Assembly (NCBI GenBank): GCA_013339765.2 | Contig: CM023449.1 | Coordinates: 33,083,622 to 33,147,621 of the forward strand | DNA: 64,000 bases | Direction of reading: 5' to 3' | Origin: Haemaphysalis longicornis | Taxonomy: Eukaryota > Arthropoda > Arachnida > Ixodida > Ixodidae | Shown here: piece after piece, positions 51,178-61,638 of the stretch | Position numbering within the stretch: the first letter of the stretch is position 1 | Layout: each line of letters opens with the position of its first letter | Position numbers and translations under genes: made by a program | Notes under the pieces: generated by a model | What the model was told of the DNA's origin: nothing | Database searches by the model: none | What the model saw: the letters and a program-made list of their open reading frames with translations, nothing else

Positions 51178-51676
51178 TTTTAAAGACGATAGTCTTTCTT
51201 GGGCTACTTAAACCCAGAAATTTTGGTCTGTCTGTATGTCTGTATGTCTGTCTGTCTCTCCGTCTGTCTGTCTATGACTCGATTCAGCCACCCGGACAAA
51301 GCAAAACAGTGCCTGCGCAATAGTCTTATATAGTCACAGCTAAATCAACCCGTCGATGTCCGGTGTAACGTTCATACTTGTCGACATTGTGGAAGAAGAA
51401 CAAGACATTACGCAAATATGAGACAACAAATCAATACAGAAGGGATATTTGCAGTGTTCCTTTATAAAAAATCATGCATGCCTGACTTTTGAGAAATTAA
51501 ATACTTCATCAACTGCAGAAAAAGAATTCACTCCACCATCGCCTGCTGTCGCCCGCGCCACGATAGCGTCTGGCGCCATTTTAAGAAATCAACCGGCAAC
51601 AGTTACGCAAGGTTCCACTAGATAGGTTCCACGTTCTGCTTGCAACGCACGTGGAGTAGGGAAACGCGGTTCTATG
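51178..51676 (+). repeat. Dispersed repeat family R2, copy d, left part
   Basis: TTTTAAAGACGATAGTCTTT opens it, then the TGTCTG run and GGTTCCACTAGATAGGTTCC as in copy c. It is broken off at the 3' end of the LINE; the remainder resumes near 57575. Confidence 0.75.
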
Positions 51677-51776
51677 AACGTTGAAGTAGGAGTGGAGTAA
51701 AAACTTTATTAGAGCACCCAAGGGCGAGTCAAGGGGAGGCTACCCTGTTAGGGGCGCCAGTGAGAGCGACCAGTGC

Positions 51777-52196
51777 TCAGCCCTCCAGTGAGGGGGATGT
51801 CGTTGTCCCAGGCACTGTCAAACCCAAGTACCGGTGGTGTCCGGTATTATCCTGGGCGGTGCCATGGGTAATCCCCTCTGGACGGCGAGCCGGCCTCTGT
51901 TGGTCTAGTGCATTGTTGAGTAGTCTAGTGGCCCGGGCTTGTGTATCGTAGTCTTCGCTTCTCATTGCAGCTTCAAACTGCGGTGGGAACGTCGTAGTGT
52001 TGCTAGTAGGAGGCTGGCAGTTCCATAGTAGATGTACCAGTGTAGCTCGTGCTTCTTGGCATAGACGACAGATGTCCGTGGCGTACACCTCGGGGCAAAC
52101 GTATCGGGCAAGGGCTGGGGTAAGAACAGAGTGTGTTTGCAGTTGACGAAAGAGGACCGCCTCCGTACGGGTTAGACCAGGGTGTGGGGGAGGCAT
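51777..52196 (-). pseudogene. LINE ORF2 C-terminal Cys/His tail
   Basis: LTRTEAVLFRQLQTHSVLTP, then DICRLCQEARATLVHLLWNC, is the zinc-finger-like end found downstream of RNase H in I-clade ORF2 proteins. A long tail to LEG and a stop follows. Confidence 0.8.
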
Positions 52197-52240
52197 AGAT
52201 CTTCTACTGTTGCGGTACCATTGTAAAATTTCACTGTAGG

Positions 52241-52761
52241 CTAACAGGGTTCCTTGCCCATGTCGTATGACTCCGAGGCGTCAGTGCAGTCGTTCCCTGC
52301 CAAGCGGCAAGCTAGATCTCGCACTGCAGAGTGGACTGTCTCATTATGATTAGGGTTTGCCCTTCCCCGAGATATCAAGTCCCATGTGGGCAGGGAACCA
52401 TTTGATGTAGATGGCACGATCACTGGCTCGCACACCGCGAAGGATACGAGCAGCTTCCGCACACACTGTGGTTCTGGCGTATGGAGGATTGCAGTCTTGG
52501 AGTCGCTGAGGACCGTTGTACAACCGGGGATCTGTGATGGCCAGGGCTGATGGCGACTTCTTCTGCCTGGGCGATTGTAGATACTCGGACGCCGGCTGCT
52601 GATTGAAGTACTCCCGTAGTGGCAGGCATCGTTGCGGCAACGTACATGTTGTGCTGCAGATGGGTTGCATCGACATACACTGCTCCGTTGTCCGTGCATG
52701 GAGGTCGATCAAGGTTTTTCGCCCTCGCGAGCCGTCGTTCCCGATTATGCTCAGGATGCAT
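52241..52761 (-). pseudogene. LINE RNase H domain (frameshifted)
   Basis: Pieces in several frames show the domain: AVYVDATHLQHNMYVAA (first catalytic Asp), then SDSKTAI and IKWFPAHMGLDISGKG (PAHMG near the catalytic His). The frame changes several times between them. Confidence 0.8.
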
Positions 52762-53017
52762 GTTGCGGGGTAGTGGTGATAACGACGAGGTGCTGTCGAA
52801 GTGTATCTGGTAGACTTTTGTTCATGAGCTCTGGGTCGCTTGAAGGTGTAAGGCCGGCTCTTTGTAGTATGTAACGTCCCGTTCGTGTTGCAGACAGTCG
52901 TTCAAGTTGAGTGACGCGTTGTGCTTCAGCTATTTCATCTAGGGTATTGTGTACCCCTAGAGCAAGAAGCCTTTCGGTGCTCGCACTTTGTAGGAGACCC
53001 AATGCGATCTGTAGACT

Positions 53018-54524
53018 TTACGGATAGTAGCATTGATGCGGTCTTGCTCTTGTTTGCGCCAGTTGTGAAAAGGCAGCAACATAGGCGATATGGCTGATAG
53101 CAAAGGATTGAATGAGGCGTAGGAGACTCTTCTCCTTCATGCCTGCCCTTCTATTAGAAACACGCCGGATCAGTTGTGACGCTGAGACTGCCTTGGCCGC
53201 AATCTTGGTCACTGTTGCTCCGTTGCCACAACCTCGTTCAAGGAGCATTCCTAGTATCCTGATCTTGGACACTTCAGGAATAAGTTGCCCTTCTTTCGTA
53301 TGCACTTGGACGTTGTGTGCATAGTTCCTTTTACGTCGGGCCGGAAGGCGGAATGATCAGTAGTTCAGACTTGGACGGGGAGCATTTGAGGCCCGTACCG
53401 GCCAGCTGCTCCTCTATCACATTGACAGCTTCCTGTAGCGTTTCTTCAATGTGGCCATCACTACCTCCTGTCACCCACAGGGTAACATCGTCAGCGTAAT
53501 GGTGTGCCGGACGTCTTTCACTTGTTCTAGGCGGTTGGCTACGCCGATCATAACCTAGACTAAAGAGTAGCGGAGAGATAACGGAGCCTTGCGGTGTTCC
53601 AACACTGCCCAGTTGTTTCTCCGGTAACTCTAGTTGGCCTGCACAGATCTGGGTGTATCTTCCCGTGAGGAAATCTCTTATGTAGTTGTAGGATCGCTGA
53701 CCCATGTTGAGGTTGGTCACTTGTTGGAGGATCGCAGAATGCTGAACTTTGTCGAAAGCATTTTGTATATCGAGTCCGAGAATCGCTCGATTATCCCGGG
53801 TAGTGGTGTTGTCGACAATTTCCCACTTGAGGAGTAACATGGCATCCTGGGTGCTAAGCTTTTCACGGAATCCCACCATAGTGTTTGGGTAGAGTGCATT
53901 GTCCTCTAGATACCGTTGCCAGCGATTCATAAGAACATGCTCTAAGACCTTGCCAATACATGAGGTAAGGGAAATGGGACGTAGGTGTTCGATGCTGGGC
54001 GGCTTACCCGGTTTCGGGATCATGGACGGTCCTAGCAGTCTTCATTGGCGAGGAAGTCGGCCTGTGCTCCAGCAGACGTTGAAATATCTCGCAAGGGCGT
54101 CAATTGCAGCATCGTTGAGATTTTTGAGTGCCTTGTTTGATACCCGGTCAGGGCCGGCTGCCGACTTACAGTTCAGGGTTAGTAATGCAGCCCGAACTTC
54201 CCATGTTTCGATGTCTCGGTCTAGGTCGGCGTTATTCATTCCGGCGTATTCCGGGTGGTCGTGGGTGGGTGTTACGGGTAAGTACTTTTCATCCAGTCTT
54301 CTCTCTACTTCGCTTTTCCCCATGGCCACCAATGCTCTGTGGAGGATACGTTGTAACGTGTTGTGATGATGGCTCTTTGTCTTGGTGTTATCGAGAAGAT
54401 GCCGGAGCAAGTTCCAAGTCTTACTCTTATGAAGTTGCCCGTCTGCCTCCGCACACAGCTCGTGCCACTGTTGCGCACATAACACCTTACAGTGGGCTTC
54501 AATTTGTCGATTGAGAGTTGCCAC
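53018..54524 (-). pseudogene. LINE reverse transcriptase
   Basis: The polymerase starts with a region reading CKSAAGPDRVSNKALKNL (near 54150). It continues MIPKPGKPPSIEHLRPISLT, ILGLDIQNAFDKVQHSAIL, GTPQGSVISPLLFSL and the catalytic HYADDVTLW box (about 53474-53500), then thumb sequence to 53018. One frame shift separates 54042-54524 from 53331-54023, and another follows. Confidence 0.9.
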
Positions 54525-54665
54525 CTTTTTTCGGAGGCGACGGTTCAGACGTTGCTTCTGCCAGCTGCACTCTAAATTCTTGCTAGGTTTAGGCCTTGAC
54601 GGATTTCTTAGCTTCCAATAAATGCGCCAGGTGACTATCTAGTTGGGGGATATCTTCCGCGGTCT

Positions 54666-55530
54666 CTATTCTTGCGTGACTTCCTTGGTCGTTTGGACTA
54701 CAGCAGCCGCCCAAGCCTCGATGTCATCTATCTCCATTCTTTCTGTGGGTAGAGATTTCCGGAAAGCTATCCAATCCGTATGGGTGTGTTTATGGACTAC
54801 CGGCGTCTTTTCAGAGAGGGGAACGGTGATTTCGAGGACATAATGATCACTGCCTAAGTCCTCATGGGTGTTTCTCCATCGGATAGGCCGCTGAGTGTCC
54901 GGCGCACTGACAAGTGTTAGGTCAGTGGTCGTGTCTCTTGAGATCGAAGTGCCACATCGAGTGGGATCGGTTGGGTCCGTGATCATATGGAGACCGACTT
55001 CGGTTCCATCCTCTATGAGGTAACGGCCTTTGGGTGTAGACGTTGGATAGCCCCAGTCTTGATGTGGAGCGTTGAAGTCTCCGCCGATGATGAGTGTGTG
55101 TTGTCGTTTGCGAGCCTCGATGCCTTGTGTAACAGCGAGCGAAAAACGTTGCTGCCGGTGCTTAGGGTTACTATACAGTGTTACGAGGAAAGTGCTTCTG
55201 CGCTGTTTCTTCCCGGGTGATGACCTCTATAGCACAATGCTCGATAGCGCTGCGTTCTAAGAGTTCATGTTCGACAAACGTGATGCCTTTACGGACAAAT
55301 ATGGAAACTCCGCGCCCAACTCCTCGGGCTTCCGCTCTTGCACTAGGTGGGCTAGCGTGCGTTGCGGGTAGCCAGAGAGCTTGGGTGCAACTTCGCTAGG
55401 CGTTTCCTGTACCATTATAATGTCCGGTTGCGGGCAAGCGTTGTGAGGTGCTGTTGCAGGAGTGCTTTTTTACTTGGGTAACCATTGCAATTCCACTGCC
55501 AAATGAGGAGATCTTTTACTGTGGAGGCCA
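54666..55530 (-). pseudogene. LINE APE-type endonuclease (fragmented)
   Basis: IWQWNCNGY near 55480-55500 marks the start of the domain. LIIGGDFNAPHQDWGYPTST near 55030-55095 carries the GDFN catalytic box. DLGSDHYVLEI in 54666-54986 carries the terminal SDH. They lie in different frames because of indels. The domain nicks target DNA in active elements. Confidence 0.82.
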
Positions 55531-55539
55531 TGATGGGTA

Positions 55540-57435
55540 TTGCACCGGGGGTGGAACTTGGGGTAAAGGCATTGTCGACTGTCCCAGGGTTGTAGGACCC
55601 GAAGGTATTATAGATGGTGGTGCTGCGTGCTCAAGTTGGGACTCTTGAAGAGGAACAAGAGTGTTAAGCTGGGCTTGCATCCGTAGCAGCATAGTCTGAA
55701 TCTGTTGGAAATGGTCAGTAGTCTCCTTTGTAAATGCTTGGAATCTATCCTCAAGAGCTGTGACAACCGCGCCTCAAGCTTGTCCTGTCGTGCTTGCCAT
55801 TTCTTTCCTTAGCGTGGAAGAGAGCTCCATCGCCCTCTTGTCAGTCGGCTCATTGTCTCCTTGCGAGGTACTAGGCGTTACTGCCGTTGGTGTAGGAATC
55901 GGGGCAGAGGTGGGAGGTGCCTGCTGGGAGCGCTGCTGCATTGAGATTAGTTGATTCATCTTCTCTTGAATATCCCTGTAATTTGCTCCAAGCTTTTAAT
56001 TTTCTGCTTCATCTGCTCGTTCTCAGTTCGAAGGGCCTTCAAAGTCGCCGATTCCTGGGTGGGATGATATACTTGCATCGCAGGCGTTTTCAGGGTATCC
56101 GCCCAGGCTTACACGTTCCTTCGATTGGGATGGTTGGCTGTTTCGACTGACACTGCGTTGCCGCGAGCCGTTGCCGCGTTGCTGGCTATTCTTCCTGGAC
56201 TTCGAGCGACTTCTACTGTTCTTGTCGTTAGAAGGCTGGCGCAATGGGGGAAAGTGGGAGTCCGCTAGGTCTAGAGCAGGGGGTTTGCGCAGCTTGTTGT
56301 TGATGTTGTTGGTCACCCTGCAACTTGCGCTCCCATTGTCTTCGCTTTACAATATATGGAATCTTGTACCTGTTTGCGCACTCTTTCACCCCAGTCACGT
56401 GACATCCGTTGCACAGCTGGCAACGAGGTTTGCAATGGCGGGCATGCTCGTCGTTAGGGTTAGCTTCGCCGCATGCAATGCAAAGTCTTGTATCTGGGAA
56501 GGGACAAACGCCCCCCCTATGTCCTATTTACCACACTGTCGGCAAACGTCGAAATGTTTTGCGGTAGAGGCTACATTTGAGTACAGAGGACCGTATTTGA
56601 CGTAGTTGGGTACTTTATGGCCTTCGAAAAGTACAATGACCGTGGTTGTATTTCCAATTCTGTGGGCTTGCAGGGCCAAAGGGTTTGCGGAATTGACTAT
56701 GTTAGCATTAATATCCTGTGGCGTATCTTCAATAGCCACTCCTCTAATGACTCCTTTTGCGGTATCTTCCTGTGCGGCTGGTACGTGCAAATATCGTGGG
56801 TCTTGCCTCCATAAGAGAGTCTTCATTCTGAGATACTGCATAGCTCGTTGCTGACACGGAGTGCTGATGACTATAATATTCTGGGCATTATTATTGCAGA
56901 TTGTGTCTGCGCTGGCATCTTGTTTCAGAACTCCGGATGATGCTAAGAGTGCGGACATGACGATAGTTGCTTCTGTTCTTGCTAGGTTTAGGCCACCACG
57001 TGGTCGAACAATGATCTTGAAATCCTCTCTAGGCAGCACTTGCGGCATGCGAGCTGCCTTGGTAAGAGCTGTGGCTATCCTCTTGGCATAATTGGCTCTC
57101 TCTCTGGGTCTTGATGGGCGATCAATGGCAGGGGACTCACCAGTTGATGGCGTGGCTTGTTTGTTACGCTTGCCGGTGGTGGTCCATCCAGCTGTGTCCG
57201 TAGGGTTAAGGTCTTCACCGGGCACTTCGATGCTCGTGTTGCCTTCGTAGTTGCCCAGTTGCATATCCGGGCTGCCATTTTCTTCCGTCAGCGTCGTGGT
57301 ATCCATTTCCGTCGTTGTAGATCCCATGGCGTGGTCAGCGAGGCCTATCGCTAGGCCTAGCCGCCCGAAGTCGGCCCGTCGGTGCCGGTGAAGGGCTAGG
57401 CCTACTGTAGGCTTAGCGTGGTCGGGGCGCCGCAC
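55540..57435 (-). pseudogene. LINE ORF1 (gag-like, CCHC zinc knuckles)
   Basis: An open frame covers 57435-56524, with a basic N-terminal part and a domain around FKIIVRPRGGLNLARTEATI. It ends at CRQCGK and a stop. In another frame the knuckles continue as CIACGEANPNDEHARHC, then CQLCNGCHVTGVKEC. A Ser/Arg-rich tail follows (56316-56023). Confidence 0.82.
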
Positions 57436-57574
57436 ACCGAGAAATCGGAGAGAACTCCAAAACTACTGGGACCAGGTAGTCGAAAATGGTATCGGGAGAT
57501 ACCGGATGACCTCTCGAATACAGTACCGTAGTGGAAATCGTGGTACTAGCTAATTATGCTGCATTAAATGTCAT

Positions 57575-57885
57575 TATTGCAGGAGCCGATTCGAAGCACG
57601 TCCGCTCGCCTCAACGAATGCAGCGCCTCGATTAACGAGCGTCTTCGCCGTACGGCAGCGTTCGCATTGAGACACCCGGTTTAGAGCAGAGGAACGCGAG
57701 AAATTTAAAATGATTTAAGCAAACCTTTGGCGTCTTTACCTTGGGAGGAGCGCGATGCAAGAGGAATAACATGAGAGGTGAGCGGGAAAGCGAAGGGAGG
57801 CATTTACTTCGCAAAAGCCGGTAAAGACTATCGTCTTTTGACGGCATTTGTAACGAAAGGAGCAGATACGCGGCCAATTTTTTAA
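57575..57885 (+). repeat. Dispersed repeat family R2, copy d, right part
   Basis: It continues the R2 order from the left part: TTGAGACACCCGGTTTAGAG, then AAGACTATCGTCTTTTGACG and GCAGATACGCGGCCAATTTT. Confidence 0.75.
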
Positions 57886-58200
57886 TAGGCGTTCCATAAA
57901 CGCAGGTAGGTACGGGGTCACCGCTGCAGCTAGCTGCTGCTCACCGAACTCTCGACGCTCCTCTTGAACGGCGTACCGTTCTCGCAGCGTTTAGCAGTTT
58001 CTGCGTTCGCGTATGGTGTTCGGCGTTTCGAGCCACACGCGCCTTGGCAGTATGACGGTCAGCCTCGGCTCGCGTACATGTGCCCTCCTCCAACTCAGTC
58101 TAAGTGAGCAGCTTCTTCGGGCGAGGCATACTGGCGGGAATCGAGCTCCTAGAGTTGCGCGACACATCTGTGTTGAACGCCCTATGGGCCTTGAGGGTAT

Positions 58201-58205
58201 TCAAA

Positions 58206-58304
<99 letters not shown>

Positions 58305-58343
58305 ACAAACAAACAAACAAACAAACAAACAAACAAACAAAAA

Positions 58344-58390
<47 letters not shown>

Positions 58391-58391
58391 G
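58201..58391. repeat. (AAAT)n-(AAAC)n-(AAAT)n microsatellite
   Basis: About 190 bp of tetranucleotide repeat. A central block near 58305-58340 is AAAC instead of AAAT, flanked by AAAT on both sides. It is probably the tail of a retroposed element on the + strand, since unique sequence with tail-like TTGAGGGTATTC precedes it. Confidence 0.97.
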
Positions 58392-58459
58392 TAGAACTCA
58401 GTACGCCCACCTTTCTCCTCATCTCCCTCCGGTCCCCATATCACTTCTGACCTCCCCGC

Positions 58460-58990
58460 TTTAAAGAATATTTTTTTTTTCGTTTATTCCATTTCATTTA
58501 TTCCACCTTAAAGGCCTGAAGGCCTTACATAAGGGGGGGGGGGCGGCGTACAAGGTATAATAAACAACCCAACACAACTTAAAGGGTTCCAAGCGTGAAC
58601 ATTCAGAGAACAATGATAAAAAAATGGTACAATATGTTAAGTAACAAAGTAAACATCACCGAATGCAAATAAAAACTACAGGTACAACGGTGCGGCTTCC
58701 AGAGAAAAGTGACAACCGTTTATACAGTATAGTTGAAAAGTATTTAAACATTGGCAGGGAAACAGCGCATTCAAGTTAGATTGCGACCTGTGACATTTTA
58801 GTTTATTGCGGAAAATTGGCGGTTATTGCACGTGACTATATTATCAGGTAGTTTGTTCCACAGTGTTACCCCATTGGGAAAGAAGGAGGTTATCATTGCA
58901 GAGGTGTGGCCATTTATTGGTGCGATAGGTGGCTGTGGTTTATGCGGGATGAAGTTCTGTGTATAATTTCTATTTTTTTCTATTCATTAC
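58460..58990 (-). mobile_element. CR1/L2-like LINE 3' end
   Basis: On the - strand the frame reads SFFPNGVTLWNKLPDNIV, the C-terminal box also seen at 46850, followed by 3' sequence with AAGGCCTTCAGGCCTTTAAGG and a poly(C) run. Polymerase is missing. Confidence 0.7.
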
Positions 58991-59893
58991 CTTCTTATTC
59001 TGTGTGTTTCTGTATCCACTAAAGATAAAATAAAATAAAACAATTGAGAAAGCAAGCTCCTCATAGAGAACCCGAAAGCCGTTTAAACGTACCTGTAAAA
59101 CCGCGTGGGCACAGCATGATATACGTTATAAGTAATTCGACATTAAAATATCACCCTATTGTCTTCGAGCGCAACGTGGTTCTTGCGAAAATCCAAGTTT
59201 GATTGAATTGATTTCGTAACTGCCATTTTCAAACGATGGCTACCCAATAAGTTTGACGCATACTTCTTCTCCGTACGCAAAACATTCGGGACAGCGTTCA
59301 TTTGGAGATATGTACCGTGCAGGAAACAAAAAAAAACAGGATATTTATGTGCTACAATTCCTGTTCACGCGAAGAAATCTCAATAATGATGTCTGGATTA
59401 ACCTCACTTTTCAGTGAAATATAAAGACTTAGAATGTTTATACAGGTTATTTACTCTTAATGAATCACTTCCAAGATGCTATAATGTGACAAAAGAATTC
59501 TGTAATGTGGGCTAGCACCGATCTATTTAACGGCACAGAGATTGGAGCTGGTTGAATTATATGCATAACAATTCAGTTGTACGGCGTTGGGCCGCAAATG
59601 GGATAGTATTTCGCTTACCTTCCATTCTCCCTCACCTATCATGCCTTCTTTAAATTTCATGAATAGCATTGCTTTGGTTGAAGAGCTTCCGGGAACAATA
59701 ATGTCAAAAATTGGCAAACTGTTTGAGAGAGATTCTTGAGGCATGTTAGCTGCGGTTCAGTTTTTGTTTTAGCGTAATTGAACATTTGCACGTTTATTTT
59801 GGGCAAAATTAGGCTGCCGATATAAAGGCTTCTTTTTTGCGTCCCCTGCCCATCCACACAGACGATTTGATAGCCGAAGTACAGCGTACTTAC

Positions 59894-60056
59894 CTTATTC
59901 CAGCTAAAGGGATTGACGGAGAGTGTCTTTCCAGTGCTTGCGATGCGAAACGGGCCGTGCTCTTTGAAAAAGCTTACCAGAGCACTACACCCAGGCCCAC
60001 CATCTAGCCACAGCATCAAAGGATCTTTCTCGGGCGACCCCTGGCTGGCGACAAAC
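59894..60056 (-). CDS. Gene A exon 2 (GGPGCS)
   Basis: One base completes Trp57, then 54 codons read FVASQGSPEKDPLMLWLDGG, PGCSALVSFFKEHGPFRIAS, and end NPFSWNK. The family WLNGGPG is WLDGGPG (Asp75); the Asn normally helps bind the substrate carboxylate. The acceptor is TTTTTCGCAG and the donor is GTAAGT, the intact counterpart of the mutated gene B donor. Confidence 0.92.
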
Positions 60057-60414
60057 CTGCGAAAAATTTAACAGCTCTCTGTTCTAACGGAGTCCCTACA
60101 CACTTACACAATCCCGTTGATGAAGATGATGATGTTGATGATGATGATGATTAGAGGCCCTTCCTTTGTATCGGGACGTCGGTTGTCACCTACCGACTTG
60201 CCTGTGTTACTCTGCTTATTTGCCCTACCCTTAACTAAGCTAATGGGTTAGCCCCCCTCCCCTCCGGTTCTAAACTCCCATCGCTTCCTCCCCCCCCCTA
60301 CCTTCCTGCCCTTGCACACCTGCTTTACCTCCGCTTCTGTTCTAAATTCTAATTCGGTACATATTACTCTCCACAGCTTTCATTACTTTCAATACTCTTA
60401 AGCTTTCACCCCAA

Positions 60415-60610
60415 TGCCACCTGGACGCGGGTTCGATTCCCGGCCGCGGTGGTCGCTTTTCTGATGGAGGGGAAAACAAAAACGCCCGTGTGTTCGATAT
60501 TTCGGCACACGTCAAAGGTCCCCTGGTGGTCAAAATTAATCCGGAGCCCTCCACTACGGCGCGCCTCCTCGTCTGCGTTGGTCGGCGCGTTAAACCCTAC
60601 TTCAATTAAA
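60415..60610 (+). mobile_element. tRNA-derived SINE
   Basis: GGGTTCGATTCCCGGCCGCG contains a pol III B box. The body reads CAAAAACGCCCGTGTGTTCG, then GGTCCCCTGGTGGTCAAAAT and CCCTCCACTACGGCGCGCC, ending in ACTTCAATTAAAA. I recognise this as a SINE type abundant in hard ticks, and it is my best pointer to the organism. The A-box half is missing or diverged. Confidence 0.85.
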
Positions 60611-61026
60611 ACAACGCCATCTGCTGACGAGTCCATCCAACGAAGAACGAAATTCTGATGAATCATGACGTAGAGGATATGATGGACTCGAAAGTTCTTT
60701 CGGCCCTGCGGCATCGGGCAATGCGAGCATAATGTTCTGCACTGCACAGTGCCACAGTGCCGATCACATTTGTGGGGCAAATGGTATTTAACTCGTCATT
60801 CCCAGAACTTCCTTTGTTTGCGGCATTGCTAGGCCACTTGACTGCATTGTGGGGAAATTTAACCACAAGATTACCTCAGAGTGTTGAAACCAAAACACCG
60901 CTAGAGTCACTTACCCTAATATACTACATATACGGTATACGAAACCAGGCTGGTAAAGGTCACGTTAAACTTTTACGGAGCTAACACTAAGCTGCCACTA
61001 ACCGAGTAAAGTATTTACATTGTTAA

Positions 61027-61420
61027 ATTAAATGGTCGTGTATAGCCTGTATTCGAAAGCGAGGCACGCATGCAGGCAACCATGCGAGTTCGCCGTCACT
61101 GGTTACGTCGGGGTCCGCGGGATGGCGGTACTTGTCCATGCTACGCGCACGATACGGGTTTGTACAGTGCGAGCTCTAGCCCGCGGAACACAAAGTAATG
61201 CTTCGACTCCAATGTGAGTGCGATTAATAACATCTCTGTTGACACCACTGTTGAGATTCGGGTTGAAGCGGAGCAGACGACGTACGCCGGTGATATTTTT
61301 TCCTTCGGCGTGCGGCCGCAGTGGCACAAGCCGCACCATGTCCGTGGCCATTTCCAGTGTTGCCAAGCGAAGAAATTGACAGCTACACTTTTCAATGAAT
61401 ACCAACTATACAAACGACCT
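61027..61420 (-). repeat. Dispersed repeat R6, copy b (reverse)
   Basis: Reverse complement of the 2440-2815 copy, sharing GCCACGGACATGGTGCGGCT and the GTAACCAGTGACGGCGAACTC side. It ends about 35 bp from the exon 1 donor of gene A. Confidence 0.7.
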
Positions 61421-61455
61421 AGTACGTGGCAATTTTGAAGTGGAAATACTCGCAC

Positions 61456-61625
61456 CAATAGAACAACTTGCGGTTGTTGCCTGCTTCGAGAAATCCGGAG
61501 TACTGCTTGAAACTCGGCTGCTTGGGTAGGCCTGGCGTAAAAAGAATTTCGTCTCCCGCTGGCCCTTGCGAATGGACCGACCAGGAGGCGAGGAGGATGA
61601 CAGCGAACAGGGCACAGTACTTCAT
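61456..61625 (-). CDS. Gene A exon 1 (signal peptide and N-terminus)
   Basis: The ATG at 61625 opens MKYCALFAVILLASWSVHSQ, a signal peptide, followed by DEILFTPGLPKQPSFKQYSG and FLEAGNNRKLFY. LPKQPSFKQYSG is nearly the cathepsin A sequence. A Trp codon is split by the GTGCGA donor. CTTTCAG just upstream (exon edge 61638) indicates a spliced 5' UTR. The frame extends further upstream without an ATG, so 61625 is the first usable start. Confidence 0.92.
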
Positions 61626-61638
61626 GATCACGTGCAAG

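Larger units (their letters stand above)
51683..57550 (-). mobile_element. Nearly full-length I-clade LINE, inactivated
   Basis: Read on the - strand it has ORF1 (57435 to about 55540) with CCHC zinc knuckles and ORF2 (about 55530-51780). ORF2 encodes an APE endonuclease, a reverse transcriptase, an RNase H domain and a Cys-containing tail. That order, with RNase H, is characteristic of the I group of non-LTR elements. It ends AATAAAGTTTTTACTCC. Frameshifts and stops break both ORFs, so it cannot move by itself. It lies in R2 within gene A intron 2, in gene A orientation. Confidence 0.88.
50687..59893. other. Gene A intron 2 (9.2 kb)
   Basis: It is inflated by an R2 element (51178-51676 plus 57575-57885) that contains a nearly complete LINE (51683-57550), an AAAT/AAAC microsatellite (58201-58391) and a reverse LINE end (58460-58990). 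59050-59890 shows no supported feature. Confidence 0.75.
60057..61455. other. Gene A intron 1
   Basis: It contains a GAT microsatellite (60119-60152), a SINE (60415-60610) and an R6 repeat (61027-61420). No exon is supported. Confidence 0.65.

Noticed and set aside
53899..54514. Plus-strand open frames opposite the LINE
   Set aside because: They are antisense shadows of the reverse transcriptase and carry no motif.
58100..58444. Reverse frame with long Leu-Phe-Ile-Tyr repeats resembling membrane segments
   Set aside because: It is a translation of the AAAT/AAAC microsatellite.
59523..59744. Possible alternative carboxypeptidase exon ending GEGEWK with a GTAAGC donor
   Set aside because: It has no counterpart in gene B or in cathepsin A, and exon 2 joins exon 3 cleanly without it.
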